In this document: in pieces, positions 6,144 to 26,000 of the stretch | How the letters are laid out: the number at the start of each line of letters is the position of its first letter | Numbering within the stretch: position 1 is the first letter of the stretch | Assembly: GCF_017068395.1 (NCBI RefSeq) | Contig: NZ_CP070619.1 | Span: forward strand, 3,658,001-3,722,000 | Reading direction: 5' to 3' | DNA length: 64,000 nucleotides | Origin: Rhodococcus pseudokoreensis | Lineage (GTDB): Bacteria > Actinomycetota > Actinomycetes > Mycobacteriales > Mycobacteriaceae | Made by a program: the position numbers and the translations under genes | The notes under the pieces: generated by a model | Database searches by the model: none | What the model saw: only the letters and a program-made list of their open reading frames with translations | What the model was told of the DNA's origin: nothing

Positions 6144-8528
6144 TCAGTCCGACTCGTCTTCGAGGCGGGTGAGCGCGACCAGCGTCCGGACCCCGTGCAC
6201 CATGGCGCGTTCGTCGAGGTTGAACCCCGGTTGATGCAGCTCCTGGGGTGTGCCGATGCCGTCCCACACGCCGAGCCTGGCCATCGCGCCCGGGACCTTC
6301 TCGAGGTACCAGGCGAAGTCCTCGCCGCCGCTGGACTGGTGGGCCTCGCCGAGGTGGTCGAAGCCGACGACCGATTCGATCGCCTCCCGCAGATCGGCGG
6401 TGCAGTCGGGATCGTTGACGACGGGCGGGACACCCTGCCGGTAGGAGAGCTCGTACCGCACGTTGTACGGGGCGAGCAGGTGGCAGATCGAGTCCGTGAC
6501 CAGCGGTTCGAGCGAGGCCCACGTCTCGCGGGACGCGCTGCGCAGGGTGCCGACCAGTTCACCCGACTCGGGCACGGAGTTCGCGACCTGCCCGGCGGCC
6601 ACCTTGCCCCAGGTGAGGACGGTCGCGGTGCGGGCGTCGATGCGGCGGTCGAGCACGGACGCGAGCCCCGTCACCAGGACGGCGGCGGCGTGAATCAGAT
6701 CGCCGGTCAGGTGCGGTCGCGCGGTGTGCCCGCCCGACGACCACAACCGCACGGTGACGGCGTCGTTGGACGAGGTGATCGGCCCGGTCCGGGTGGCGAG
6801 CTTGCCGACTTCGAGGTGCGGGTCGCAGTGCAGCGCGAAGATCTTCGACACCCCGTCGAGTGCGCCTGCGGCGATCGTGTCGACGGAGCCGCCGGGTGTC
6901 GTCTCCTCGGCGGGCTGGAAGATGAGCCGCACCCGGGTCGGCGGCGGGTACTTCACGAGGACCGACGCCGCCCCCATCAGCATCGTGGTGTGCGCGTCGT
7001 GACCGCACGCGTGCGACACCCCGGGGACCGTCGACTCGAACGGCAGTCCGGTCGTCTCGGCGACCGGCAGTGCGTCGAGGTCGGCGCGCAGTGCGACGCG
7101 CTCGCCGGTTTCCGGGCCGAGGTCGCACCACAGGCCGGTGCCGCCGGGCAACATGACGGGGTCGAGTCCGAGACCGATGAGGTGGTTACGCACGATTCCG
7201 GTGGTCCGGCGTTCCTCGAACGACAACTCCGGATGCGCGTGCAGATCCCGGCGCCACGCGATCAGCTTCTTCTCGTCGAGCTCCGTCGACTCCGTCCACG
7301 TCATGTCGGCGGTGTCGCCGCGATCCCACAGCCTGGCGCTCCAATACCGCCGGGTCCGGCGACCACCGATCGAGGTCGGACCCGTCTGCGGCGGCGCGGG
7401 CGGGGCCTCCACCTCGGGGAGGTGCTCGGTGCGGCCCGCCGTCTCCGCGAGCAGCAGGTCGACGACGTCGGTGAGCCGGCCTCGGCGTGCGAGCGCGTGC
7501 CGCTGCCGCGCCGCGGAACTCCCGTGGGCGGACGCCTCGGCGGACAACTCCAGCACGGTGTCCCAGTCGCCGGCCTGCTCGAGCTGCGGTCGCAGCGAGT
7601 TCACGAAGTCGCCGACGAGGTCCGCCGCGGGACGCGCCTGCGGAAACCGCACGTCGACGAGATCCCCCTCCAACCCCGACCGCGCCGCCCGCCACAACGC
7701 CGCCCGCGTCAGTGTCGGGACCACCTCGACGCCCTTCGTCCCGGCGCGCAGACCCTCCACCTCACGTTCGACGAGCGCCCGGAACAGGGCCGCGACGAGC
7801 ACGACCGTGTCCAGCCGCGGGCAGCTGTCGCACACCCGCAGCTCCAGGGTTGGCAGCTTCACCGACGGCCGGACGTCGAAATACGCCATGCCGGGATCGC
7901 TGATCACCCCGCTCGCGACCAGGTCGTCGATCAGTGCGCCGTACTCGGCGGCCGACGAGACGGGCGCGGCCGGACCGGTACTGGGCCAGCGCAACCACAG
8001 CAGCGTCCGCGCGCTGGCATAACCGGTGTCTGCACCGTCGGACCGGAACGGTGAACTCGCGCTGAGCGCCAGCAGGACGGGCATGTGTGGGGCGACGCGG
8101 TGCGCGACCTGCACGGCCTCGTCACGGTCGGGGAGGTCGACGTGAACCTGGGTGCCGCAGATCAGCTGCTCGCGGGCGAGCATCTGGTAGTCCGCGAGCA
8201 TGCGCCGGTAGCGCTGCGTCCCCGTCACGTGCATTTCGGCGGGCAGCGCCAGCGGCATCGAACCGGCGGCCGCCACCCCGATCCCGAGTCCTTCGGCCGC
8301 GTCGATCAGCACCGTCCGGTGCCGCTCCAGATCGCTGCGCAGGCCGTCGAGGTCGGCGTACACACCGCTGTTGACCTCGACGACGCACTGCTGGAGTTCG
8401 TCGACGTACACATCGTCGGGAAGTCGTGCCAGCAATTCCGGCGCGCGGGTGGTCAGGCGCCGGGTCTTGCGATCGATGAGATGGAATTCCTCTTCGACCC
8501 CCACTTTCCGTGGGTCGCTGACGAGCAC
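6144..8528 (-). CDS. Fusion of a carboxylate-amine (glutamate-cysteine-type) ligase with an M20 amidohydrolase
   Basis: The 794-residue protein joins two enzymes. Residues 1 to about 375 are a GCS2/YbdK-type ligase: GVEEEFHLID near the start, CGTQVHVDLPDRDEA, and YFDVRPSVKLPTLELRVCD, all characteristic of ATP-dependent gamma-glutamyl or carboxylate-amine ligases. Residues about 405-794 are a metal-dependent M20 peptidase/amidohydrolase: RDLHAHPELSFEE, LRADLDALPV, SHACGHDAHTT, IFQPAEE and HCDPHLEVG. The GTG start at 8526-8528 has AGAGG upstream. The second half begins at an internal Met (MTWTESTELDEKK), but there is no stop or frame change. The gene is followed upstream by gamma-glutamyltransferase on the same strand. 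The substrates of both halves are unknown. Confidence 0.8.
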   Translation of the reverse strand: MLVSDPRKVGVEEEFHLIDRKTRRLTTRAPELLARLPDDVYVDELQQCVVEVNSGVYADLDGLRSDLERHRTVLIDAAEGLGIGVAAAGSMPLALPAEMHVTGTQRYRRMLADYQMLAREQLICGTQVHVDLPDRDEAVQVAHRVAPHMPVLLALSASSPFRSDGADTGYASARTLLWLRWPSTGPAAPVSSAAEYGALIDDLVASGVISDPGMAYFDVRPSVKLPTLELRVCDSCPRLDTVVLVAALFRALVEREVEGLRAGTKGVEVVPTLTRAALWRAARSGLEGDLVDVRFPQARPAADLVGDFVNSLRPQLEQAGDWDTVLELSAEASAHGSSAARQRHALARRGRLTDVVDLLLAETAGRTEHLPEVEAPPAPPQTGPTSIGGRRTRRYWSARLWDRGDTADMTWTESTELDEKKLIAWRRDLHAHPELSFEERRTTGIVRNHLIGLGLDPVMLPGGTGLWCDLGPETGERVALRADLDALPVAETTGLPFESTVPGVSHACGHDAHTTMLMGAASVLVKYPPPTRVRLIFQPAEETTPGGSVDTIAAGALDGVSKIFALHCDPHLEVGKLATRTGPITSSNDAVTVRLWSSGGHTARPHLTGDLIHAAAVLVTGLASVLDRRIDARTATVLTWGKVAAGQVANSVPESGELVGTLRSASRETWASLEPLVTDSICHLLAPYNVRYELSYRQGVPPVVNDPDCTADLREAIESVVGFDHLGEAHQSSGGEDFAWYLEKVPGAMARLGVWDGIGTPQELHQPGFNLDERAMVHGVRTLVALTRLEDESD

Positions 8529-8663
8529 GATGGGCCTCTATTTCCCTGTGGCACCCTCGGAATGGTCGAAGAACGCCCAGGCGCCGTCCGGGGGATCGTT
8601 CACATCGTTGTTCGCCATGGTCGATGGGTTCCCCGCCCGTCGGGGTCTGAACCATCGGATCGA

Positions 8664-10634
8664 CTATCCCGTCCCGTCACCCATTACCGCGCCCTCGCGC
8701 CGTGGGTCCGCGCCGCCGACCCACCCCGAGTCCTGACGCTGCAGCGCACTGAGCCCACTGGACTGCGGCGCGACCGATACCTGGTGACCCATCGCCCGCA
8801 GTTGCACGATCAAGGGGTCGGCGGCACCGTCGTTGACCGCGTCGATGTTCGGATGCTCTCCGCCGACGCCGGTGACCGGGGTGTTGGCCGCCCCGAAGTC
8901 GACCGCCGACACGGCCTGCTGCGGGTTCAGGCCCCAATCCAGCATTCCCACGAGCGTTTTCACGACGAACTGGATGATCACCGAACCGCCCGGCGACCCG
9001 GTCGCGAACTGGACGTCGCCGCGTGAGCCGTCGCTGCCGCGGTCGAAGACGAGCGTCGGCGCCATCGAACTCCGCGGCCGCTTACCCGGTTCGACGCGGT
9101 TGGCGAGGGGTGCCCCGTCGGGGCCGACCGGCTGGGCCGAGAAGTCGGTGAGCTGATTGTTGAGCACGAATCCGTCCGTCATGTGGAACGAGCCGAACGC
9201 CGATTCCACCGTCGTCGTCATCGATGCGACGTTGCCGTACTTGTCGGCGATCGAGATGTGGCTGGTGCCGTGTTCCTTGTCCTGTGGCTGCACACCGAGC
9301 GGAACGGGCCCGAAGTTGCCGGGTTGCGCGGTGCCCATGCTCTTGCCCGGGTCGATGAGGCCGGCCCGCTGCTTCAGGTAGTCCTCGTTCAGCAGTGTGT
9401 CGAGGGAATTGCCGGGCAGCGGAACGAAATCGGAGTCCGCGACGTACTTGTCCCGGTCGGCGTACGCCAGTCGCTCGGCCTCGGAGATGAGGTGCACGGC
9501 CTCCGCCGTCGGCTTTCCGCCGTTGTCGTCGAGGTTCGTCGGCCCGTACTGCGACAGGTCGAAGTTCTCCAGGATGCCGAGCGTCGCCGCGACCGCGGTG
9601 CCGCCGGACGACGGGTTCGGCATGCCGCAGATCTCGTGGTCCCGGTACGGCGTGCACACCGGTGTCCGCTTCTTCGCCTGGTAGTTGGCGAGGTCGTCGA
9701 GGGTCATCTGGCCGGGGGTGCGGCCGCCCGATGCGGTCGCCGTCGCGTCGACGATGCCCTGGGCGATGGCCCCGGTGTAGAAGGCGTCCGCGCCGCCCGC
9801 GGCGATCGCACCGAGCGTCTTGGCCATGGCCGGGTTCGTCAGCTTCGTCCCGGCCGGCTTCGGGCTGCCGTCGGGGTTCAGGAAATACGCCTTCGACGGC
9901 TCGTCGACGGCCAGGTCGGGCGCGGACTCGGCGATCTGCCCGGCCATCCGCGGGCTGATCTCGAGCCCCTGGTCTGCGAGGGAGATGGCGGGGTCGAACA
10001 GTTCCCGCCACGCGTCCCGCCCGTGGTCGCGGTGCGCCATCTCGAGCATCCGCAGGACACCGGGGACGCCGATGGACCGTCCGCTCGCGCGGGCGTCGGG
10101 CTTTGGTTCGGTGCGGTCGGTGTCGCTGATCCAGCGGAGGTAGTTCTCCGTCGCGGCCATCGGCGCGACCTCCCGCCCGTCGTACGCCTCGACACTGTTC
10201 TGCCCGGCGTCGTAATAGAGCAGGAACGCGCCGCCGCCGATTCCGGAGGACTGCGGTTCGACGAGACCGAGAACGGTCTGGGCCACGATCAGCGCGTCGG
10301 CGGCCGTCCCGCCGTCCCGCAGCACCTCGCACGCGGCCTGCGTCGACACCGGATTGGCGGTGGAGACCGCATACGACGCCGTGGTCACGGGTGTCATCCC
10401 GGATCGGTACACGGTGGCGATCTCGGGGTTGGTCGCCAGGTTCTGGGTGGTCGGCGCCGGGCCGGGAGGCGGCGGCGCCTTGGAAACCGGGGTGCCGTTC
10501 GGAACGTCCGCGCACGTGGCCGCCGGATCGCTCTGCGGTTCCTCGTCCGACGAGCACGCGGCCAGCACCCCGACGCAGAGAGCCGCGGCCAACGAGGCCC
10601 GAAATACTGTTCCGATTCCCGTCACAGGACCCAT
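8664..10634 (-). CDS. ggt: Gamma-glutamyltransferase lipoprotein
   Basis: The 656-residue protein (ATG 10632-10634; a TTG one codon earlier is possible) has a lipoprotein signal ending LCVGVLAAC. It is an N-terminal-nucleophile hydrolase: the mature small subunit would start at the Thr of GTSHISIADKYGNVASMTTTVES. The large-subunit signatures EPQSSGIGGGAFLLYYD and [11 protein letters not shown] are also present. It cleaves or transfers gamma-glutamyl groups outside the membrane after autoproteolysis. It sits 135 bases upstream of the ligase-amidohydrolase fusion on the same strand, suggesting linked gamma-glutamyl metabolism. Confidence 0.9.
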   Translation of the reverse strand: MGPVTGIGTVFRASLAAALCVGVLAACSSDEEPQSDPAATCADVPNGTPVSKAPPPPGPAPTTQNLATNPEIATVYRSGMTPVTTASYAVSTANPVSTQAACEVLRDGGTAADALIVAQTVLGLVEPQSSGIGGGAFLLYYDAGQNSVEAYDGREVAPMAATENYLRWISDTDRTEPKPDARASGRSIGVPGVLRMLEMAHRDHGRDAWRELFDPAISLADQGLEISPRMAGQIAESAPDLAVDEPSKAYFLNPDGSPKPAGTKLTNPAMAKTLGAIAAGGADAFYTGAIAQGIVDATATASGGRTPGQMTLDDLANYQAKKRTPVCTPYRDHEICGMPNPSSGGTAVAATLGILENFDLSQYGPTNLDDNGGKPTAEAVHLISEAERLAYADRDKYVADSDFVPLPGNSLDTLLNEDYLKQRAGLIDPGKSMGTAQPGNFGPVPLGVQPQDKEHGTSHISIADKYGNVASMTTTVESAFGSFHMTDGFVLNNQLTDFSAQPVGPDGAPLANRVEPGKRPRSSMAPTLVFDRGSDGSRGDVQFATGSPGGSVIIQFVVKTLVGMLDWGLNPQQAVSAVDFGAANTPVTGVGGEHPNIDAVNDGAADPLIVQLRAMGHQVSVAPQSSGLSALQRQDSGWVGGADPRREGAVMGDGTG

Positions 10635-10671
10635 CAACGAACCCTAACAGCGGGAATCCGGCGACAACCGG

Positions 10672-12291
10672 CTAAAGGCGAGGTCCGAAGTGCCGGGTAA
10701 GGATTCGGTAGCCGAGTTCGTGAAGGTGGTGATGCTCGGGCCAGCGGTCGCGGGTCCACGCCGGGTCGGTGTGGGCGGCAGTGATCGCGGCGGTCGTGGA
10801 TGCGTGCAGATCGAACTCGAGGTCCCGGCGGAGTTCGGCGACGGCACCCGGTTCCCGGGCGTCGCCGAGCCGCCCGATCGTCGCGGCCACCTGGTCGTCC
10901 GCGTCGCTCAGGATCCGCCGGTACGAACCGGGGAGTACGGTCCACAGCACCACCAGCGCCACCGCGACGCCGAGCACGGTCTCGACGAGCCGGTCGCGGG
11001 ACACCGTCATCAGGTCCACGTGCGTGCCGCGGCTACCGAGCACCAGGGCGAGCGGGGTGATGAACACCATCGCCAGCCCGTAATTGCGGACGAGGAACGC
11101 CTCGATCCCCGCCATCAGACCCGCCACCACGAGCACCAGCACCGCCGCAGGCAGGTCGAACGACGACAGCATGGCGAGCACGACCAGTCCGAGCACCGTT
11201 CCGAAGAACCGGTGCATCCCGCGGTACGTCCCCAGCACCCGGTCCGGTCCCTGGTGCAGGATCATCGCCGCGGTGATCACCGCCCAATCGGGCCTGCCGA
11301 CGCCGAACCCCAGCGCCAGGAGACCGGCCGCGGGGCACGCGACCAGCAGTCGCGCGACGATCGTCCAGGACCGGCCCCGCAGATGCGAGGCCCTGCGGAG
11401 CCGGTAGCGGATCGACGGCCGCGGCAGCGGGACCCGCGGCCGCAGGTCGTCGTCGTCCGACGCGTGGTCCGCGTCGACACCGTCCACGGTCGCCGCACAC
11501 CGCAGGTGCGCCGCACGCAACGTGCGGGTCAGCGGATGGTCACGGCCGACGAGGGCGGCGTCGTGGAGGCATTGCCAGGCGGCGTGCAGCGACCGCACCG
11601 CGTCCCGGCGGGAACCGGGCGACGACGGGTCGGAGAGTGCGGTGTCGACTGCGGCGACCGCGGTCGCGACCGCGGCACGCTCGGGGGTGCGGGGACGAAC
11701 GATCAGCCCCGACATCGACACGAGCAACGCCGACACCGCCCCGGCCGCCGCCCAGGCCGTCACCTCCGCCACGGAGACACCGAGCGCGGGCAGCGCTGAC
11801 GAGATCTCCACGGTGAGCAGCGGAAGGAAGGCGCCCGGAGCGCCGAGTCGCAGTCCGTCGACGACGAAGGCGCAGACGGCGACGACCACGGTCATCGCGA
11901 GGACGAGCGCCATCCCCCACAGCGCGGACCCGCCCGCCGCGGTCGCGTGGTGCACGAGCCCGCCGACCGCCGCGCCCACCCCGGCCAGCAGCACCATCAC
12001 GGCGGCGGCGATCGACACCACCCGCCACCGCACCCGGTACGCCCGGCCCTCGCCGTAGACGACGGCGAACGCACCCAAGGTGGCGGTCGCCGCGACAGCC
12101 GAATGTCCGAGCGCGACCCCCGCCAGCGCGGGCAGACCCACGGCGACGCCGGCACGGACCACGCCCGGCCAGCGTCGGCCCAGCTTGGGCACGCCCAGAA
12201 GCAGCGACCGTGCCGGGGCCGGCGCAGGGATCGGCACACCGTGATCCCGCGATCCGGTTCCCTGATCCTGCGCACCTACCGACACGACCAC
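10672..12291 (-). CDS. FUSC-family integral membrane protein
   Basis: This 539-residue protein has two blocks of hydrophobic segments (residues about 35-175 and 320-440) separated and followed by soluble regions. The layout is that of the FUSC/YccS family of aromatic-acid and drug-efflux-like membrane proteins. The second block contains the PDWAVITAAMILHQGPDRVLGTYRGMHRFFGTVLG signature. It starts with GTG at 12289-12291. The substrate is unknown. It is on the same strand as ggt, with 37 bases between, so could be the first gene of that unit. Confidence 0.75.
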   Translation of the reverse strand: MVVSVGAQDQGTGSRDHGVPIPAPAPARSLLLGVPKLGRRWPGVVRAGVAVGLPALAGVALGHSAVAATATLGAFAVVYGEGRAYRVRWRVVSIAAAVMVLLAGVGAAVGGLVHHATAAGGSALWGMALVLAMTVVVAVCAFVVDGLRLGAPGAFLPLLTVEISSALPALGVSVAEVTAWAAAGAVSALLVSMSGLIVRPRTPERAAVATAVAAVDTALSDPSSPGSRRDAVRSLHAAWQCLHDAALVGRDHPLTRTLRAAHLRCAATVDGVDADHASDDDDLRPRVPLPRPSIRYRLRRASHLRGRSWTIVARLLVACPAAGLLALGFGVGRPDWAVITAAMILHQGPDRVLGTYRGMHRFFGTVLGLVVLAMLSSFDLPAAVLVLVVAGLMAGIEAFLVRNYGLAMVFITPLALVLGSRGTHVDLMTVSRDRLVETVLGVAVALVVLWTVLPGSYRRILSDADDQVAATIGRLGDAREPGAVAELRRDLEFDLHASTTAAITAAHTDPAWTRDRWPEHHHLHELGYRILTRHFGPRL

Positions 12292-12362
12292 TCACCCTAC
12301 GAGCGGTCGTGTCACTCGAAACAGTCGATGAGGTGCATCTCACGTGCGGTGCGCGGCTCCGA

Positions 12363-12800
12363 TCAGCTGTGTGGGCGGTGGAGCGGGCGCCCGTACTCGG
12401 CGGCGAGCAGGCCGAGGGCGGCGGCGCCGGCGAGCAACCCGAAGTCGCGCAGTGCGACGTCGTAGTAGCCGGACAGCGTGAGCAGGTTGACGATGATCCC
12501 GGCCAGCCAGGCGACGACGACCCAGGCGCCGATCCGCGGTGCCACGGCGACGAGGATTCCGGCGATCACTTCGATCACGCCGACGACGTACATGCCCTGC
12601 TGCGCGGTTCCCGGCAGGATGTCGTCGATCCACGGCGCCAGATACTGGGGCCAGTCGGTGAGCCAGTTCGTGAACTTGTCGAGCCCGAACAGGATCGGTG
12701 CCACCGTGAAGACCGTGCGCAGCACGAGGAAGGCCTGGTAGCCGGGTTCGGACAGGGTGTGCGAACCGTGGCTGACCTGGTGGGGTGTGTTGGTAGCCAT
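12363..12800 (-). CDS. DoxX-family membrane protein
   Basis: The 145-residue protein has four predicted membrane spans, including RTVFTVAPILFGLDKF, VVGVIEVIAGILVAV and WVVVAWLAGIIVNLL. The pattern LFGLDKFTNWLTDWPQYLAPW is typical of DoxX/DUF417-like proteins, which in actinobacteria are linked to redox stress. AGAAGGAGTC precedes the ATG. It is divergent from the helix-turn-helix regulator at 12878, and the region between holds a dyad. Confidence 0.75.
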   Translation of the reverse strand: MATNTPHQVSHGSHTLSEPGYQAFLVLRTVFTVAPILFGLDKFTNWLTDWPQYLAPWIDDILPGTAQQGMYVVGVIEVIAGILVAVAPRIGAWVVVAWLAGIIVNLLTLSGYYDVALRDFGLLAGAAALGLLAAEYGRPLHRPHS

Positions 12801-12827
12801 GATGACTCCTTCTAAAAACTATGTTCT

Positions 12828-12860
12828 TTGACTATAGAATTCGGTGCGCAATTTAGTCAA
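12828..12860. promoter_or_regulatory. Candidate operator between doxX and its regulator
   Basis: TTGACTA (12828-12834) and TAGTCAA (12854-12860) form an inverted repeat with 26 bases between half-site starts, in an AT-rich stretch that stands out in this GC-rich genome. The symmetry would suit a dimeric regulator controlling both divergent genes. TTGACT on each strand could alternatively be a -35 element. Confidence 0.4.
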
Positions 12861-12877
12861 CGATTCTGGGTTTTACA

Positions 12878-13561
12878 ATGGGGTTCATGGATGCCACACC
12901 ACGCTCGGACGTCTCGGCCGTCTCCGCCCTCGGCGAGCCGGTCCGCAGGCAGGTGTACGACCACGTGCGCACGCAGCCGTCCCCGGTCAGCCGCGACGAC
13001 GTCGCCGAGGCGCTGGGACTCGCACGTTCGACGTCCGCGTTCCATCTCGAGAAACTGGCCGACGAGGGACTGCTGGCGGTCGAGTTCGCGCGGCGCGGCG
13101 GGCGCTCGGGACCGGGCGCGGGTCGACCCGCCAAGCTCTACCGGCGGTCCGACCGCGAGTTCGCGGTGCACCTCCCCGAACGTGCGTACGCGCTCGCCGG
13201 CGAGCTGTTCGCGCGGGCGATCGAAGACGCCGACGCGACCGGTGCCTCACCGCGCGACGCCCTGTCCGCGCGGGCCCGCGACTTCGGGCGTGGCCTCGGC
13301 GCCGACGTCGGCTGCTCGGACGACGACCTGGTCGCGGCGCTCGCGGAGTGCGGTTACGAACCGCGCAGCAGCGACGGGACCATCGTCCTGGTCAACTGCC
13401 CGTTCCACGCGCTCGCCCGGCAGCACACCGACATGGTGTGCGGGATGAACCTCGCACTGTTGTCCGGGCTGCTCGACGGCGCGGGTTGCGAGGGCCGCCA
13501 CGCGACACTGGCCCCGGCCGAGGGGTACTGCTGCGTCCGGATCGACCCCCCACGTGAGTGA
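12878..13561 (+). CDS. Helix-turn-helix regulator of the COG2345/SufR-like type with C-terminal cysteines
   Basis: The 227-residue protein has an N-terminal winged helix (SALGEPVRRQVYDHV … VAEALGLARSTSAFHLEKLADEGLL, residues about 12-65). Its C-terminal half carries four spaced Cys positions: NCPFHALARQHTDMVCG, GAGCEG and GYCC. This is the COG2345 layout, in which the cysteines are thought to hold a metal or Fe-S cluster. It probably controls the divergent doxX gene and itself. ATG 12878 or 12887 may be the true start. The last codons and TGA are supplied by palindrome E2. Confidence 0.7.
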   Translation: MGFMDATPRSDVSAVSALGEPVRRQVYDHVRTQPSPVSRDDVAEALGLARSTSAFHLEKLADEGLLAVEFARRGGRSGPGAGRPAKLYRRSDREFAVHLPERAYALAGELFARAIEDADATGASPRDALSARARDFGRGLGADVGCSDDDLVAALAECGYEPRSSDGTIVLVNCPFHALARQHTDMVCGMNLALLSGLLDGAGCEGRHATLAPAEGYCCVRIDPPRE

Positions 13562-13593
13562 CAAAGTGTCCCCCGGGACGCTTTGCCACTCAC
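13554..13593. repeat. 40-bp palindromic element E2 (class A)
   Basis: The left arm GTGAGTGACAAAGTGTCCCC pairs with CGGGACGCTTTGCCACTCAC; only three of 20 positions are not Watson-Crick pairs. The TGA stop of the preceding regulator gene is positions 6-8 of the element. It lies between convergent genes, with no T-tract. Confidence 0.8.
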
Positions 13594-13625
13594 CTGGGAG
13601 GGGCGCTCACCTGGGGGGTGGTCGC

Positions 13626-14414
13626 TCACGCGGGATTGGTGCCGACGACGACGGTGGCGCCCACGTCTTCGGACGTCTCGATCCGGGTGGTGAGCCCGGC
13701 CGCCGCGAACGCGTCGGCGGTGAGCGGGGCCTGACTCGCGCTGGTCTCGATCAGCAGGTGACCGCCCGGCGCGAGCCAGTCGCGCGCCCCGGCGGTGACG
13801 CGCCGCTGGATGTCGAGTCCGTCGGCGCCGCCGTCGAGTGAGACCCGCGGCTCGTGGAACCGGGCCTCGGGCGGCATCAACCTGATCGCATCGGTGGGCA
13901 CATAGGGGGCGTTTGCGACCAGGACGTCGATGCGTCCCCTCAGCGCGGGGGGCAACGGTGCGTACAGGTCGCCCTCGAACACCCGGGCCGGTTCGGCGAG
14001 GTTGCGCCGCGCGCACCGGACCGCGGCGGGGTCGATGTCGACCGCGTACAACTCGATGCCGTCGAGGGTATCGGCGAGCGCGGCGCCCACCGCGCCCGAA
14101 CCGCAGCACAGGTCGACCACGACCGCGTGCGGGCACGCGAGGGCGGCGGCCTGCTCGACGAGGAACGCGGTGCGACGCCGCGGCACGAACACCCGCGGAT
14201 CGACCTCGATCCGGAGCCCGCAGAATTCGGCCCAGCCGAGGACGTGTTCGAGGGGGACGCCTGCGACGCGGCGGTCCAGCATCGAGGCGAGTTCGTCCGA
14301 CGTCCGGGCGGCGGAGACGATCAGGCGCGCCTCGTCCTCGGCGAACACACAACCGGCGGCGCGCAGCCTCGTGACGAGGACGAATTCGAGGGACGGGGAG
14401 AGGGAAACTGACAT
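13626..14414 (-). CDS. PrmC/HemK-like protein N5-glutamine methyltransferase
   Basis: This 262-residue protein (ATG 14412-14414; an upstream in-frame start at 14456 is less likely) has a helical N-terminal domain and a SAM-binding domain: VVDLCCGSGAVGAALA at about residue 115 and a motif IV reading NAPYVP. Canonical PrmC has NPPY, and this actinobacterial branch carries Ala at the second position. It probably methylates a Gln side chain in a protein. Whether release factors are the target is uncertain, because a second, canonical prmC is expected elsewhere beside prfA. Confidence 0.65.
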   Translation of the reverse strand: MSVSLSPSLEFVLVTRLRAAGCVFAEDEARLIVSAARTSDELASMLDRRVAGVPLEHVLGWAEFCGLRIEVDPRVFVPRRRTAFLVEQAAALACPHAVVVDLCCGSGAVGAALADTLDGIELYAVDIDPAAVRCARRNLAEPARVFEGDLYAPLPPALRGRIDVLVANAPYVPTDAIRLMPPEARFHEPRVSLDGGADGLDIQRRVTAGARDWLAPGGHLLIETSASQAPLTADAFAAAGLTTRIETSEDVGATVVVGTNPA

Positions 14415-14762
14415 GGGAGAGCCTTTCGGAATGCCGATGGGCGCTCTCCCGGTCACCTTATGTCGGTACGACCGCGCGGTCGCGAAGTGAGAGCACCCGA
14501 CCTGAACGAACGGACACGGTTCTCACCTCCTCGATACGGATCCTGCTCGGAGTCGCAACACTACCGACAGCGGTGGTCGCCGGGAAGCCGAACAGCCGGA
14601 ATCGGCATACACCGGAGCACCGGTGGGTATCCCCTTGGCGTGCCGAGCTGACCAGGTGGATCGGTCGTCGACGCGAAGCTCAGACCGCTCCATCCGCATC
14701 GTGACGGCGGATACAATCGAGGTTTCCGCGCTATGTACGGCGGATCTCGGATAGGACCTCGT
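14415..14762. other. Intergenic region before the polyketide synthase gene
   Basis: This 348-base stretch separates two divergent genes. It holds a TACAAT (14712-14717) that could be a -10 for the polyketide synthase, and a short CACCGG…CCGGTG dyad near 14612-14627. No open frame here has coding character, and no regulator site is recognisable. Confidence 0.4.
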
Positions 14763-25340
<10,578 letters not shown>

Positions 25341-25434
25341 CCGGGAACAGCGTGGGTGATCGCCGCCGGGAACACCGGCCCTGCAGGCGATACGATCGTC
25401 GCCATCACAGGCCTCGAAAGGAATCACACGCCCC

Positions 25435-25848
25435 ATGCGCCGCACCCTTGCTCTGACCGCCCTCACCGTCTGCTCCGCGGCACTCCTCACCGCCTGCGGT
25501 GGCGGCGACACCGACACCGCAGCATCCGAGACCACGTCCGCCTCGGCGTCCGCGGCGGCGCGGACGACCGCCGCCACAGCCCCCGGCAGCCGAGTCTTCG
25601 CGGTCGCCGACGACCCGCAGACGGCCGCCGACTACCTGGCCTACCTGCGCGCGAACAACCAGACCGTCACCGACGACGACCTGGCGGTCCATCAGGCCGG
25701 CGAGATCTGCACCGCCCTCGACGCGGGCAAGCCGCTCGACCAGGTGCGTGAGGAGTGGACGCCGATGCTCACCAACGACGGCGTCTACCCGTACATCATC
25801 GGCGCGATCACGCGGTACTGCCCGGACCACGAGAACGTCCTCAACTAG
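25435..25848 (+). CDS. DUF732-like secreted lipoprotein
   Basis: This 137-residue protein has a signal peptide with lipobox (ALLTAC), an Ala/Thr/Ser-rich linker to about residue 50, and a helical domain with two Cys (GEICTALDAG … ITRYCPDHENVLN). These fit the DUF732 helical hairpin family found in mycobacteria and relatives, whose function is unknown. A GATACGAT stretch about 45 bases upstream could be its -10 element. Its TAG stop is followed directly by the GC-rich spacer of palindrome E3. Confidence 0.7.
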   Translation: MRRTLALTALTVCSAALLTACGGGDTDTAASETTSASASAAARTTAATAPGSRVFAVADDPQTAADYLAYLRANNQTVTDDDLAVHQAGEICTALDAGKPLDQVREEWTPMLTNDGVYPYIIGAITRYCPDHENVLN

Positions 25849-25861
25849 GCGCTCCGCGCCC

Positions 25862-25901
25862 GTGAGTGGTTAACGAGTCTCTGCACTCGCCGGCCACGCA
25901 C
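25862..25901. repeat. 40-bp palindromic element E3 (class B)
   Basis: The left arm GTGAGTGGTTAACGAGTCTC pairs imperfectly with TGCACTCGCCGGCCACGCAC. A 13-base spacer (GCGCTCCGCGCCC) joins it to the TAG stop of the DUF732-like gene. A matching GGGCGGCGGAGCCGCC follows the right arm, extending the possible stem. This is the most degraded copy. Confidence 0.7.
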
Positions 25902-26000
25902 GGGCGGCGGAGCCGCCCTGTGGGAATACCTGGACGCAACGGGTGTTACACAGCATGAAGTAGTTGAACAATCAATTACCTGAGTACGAGGAGACACCCC

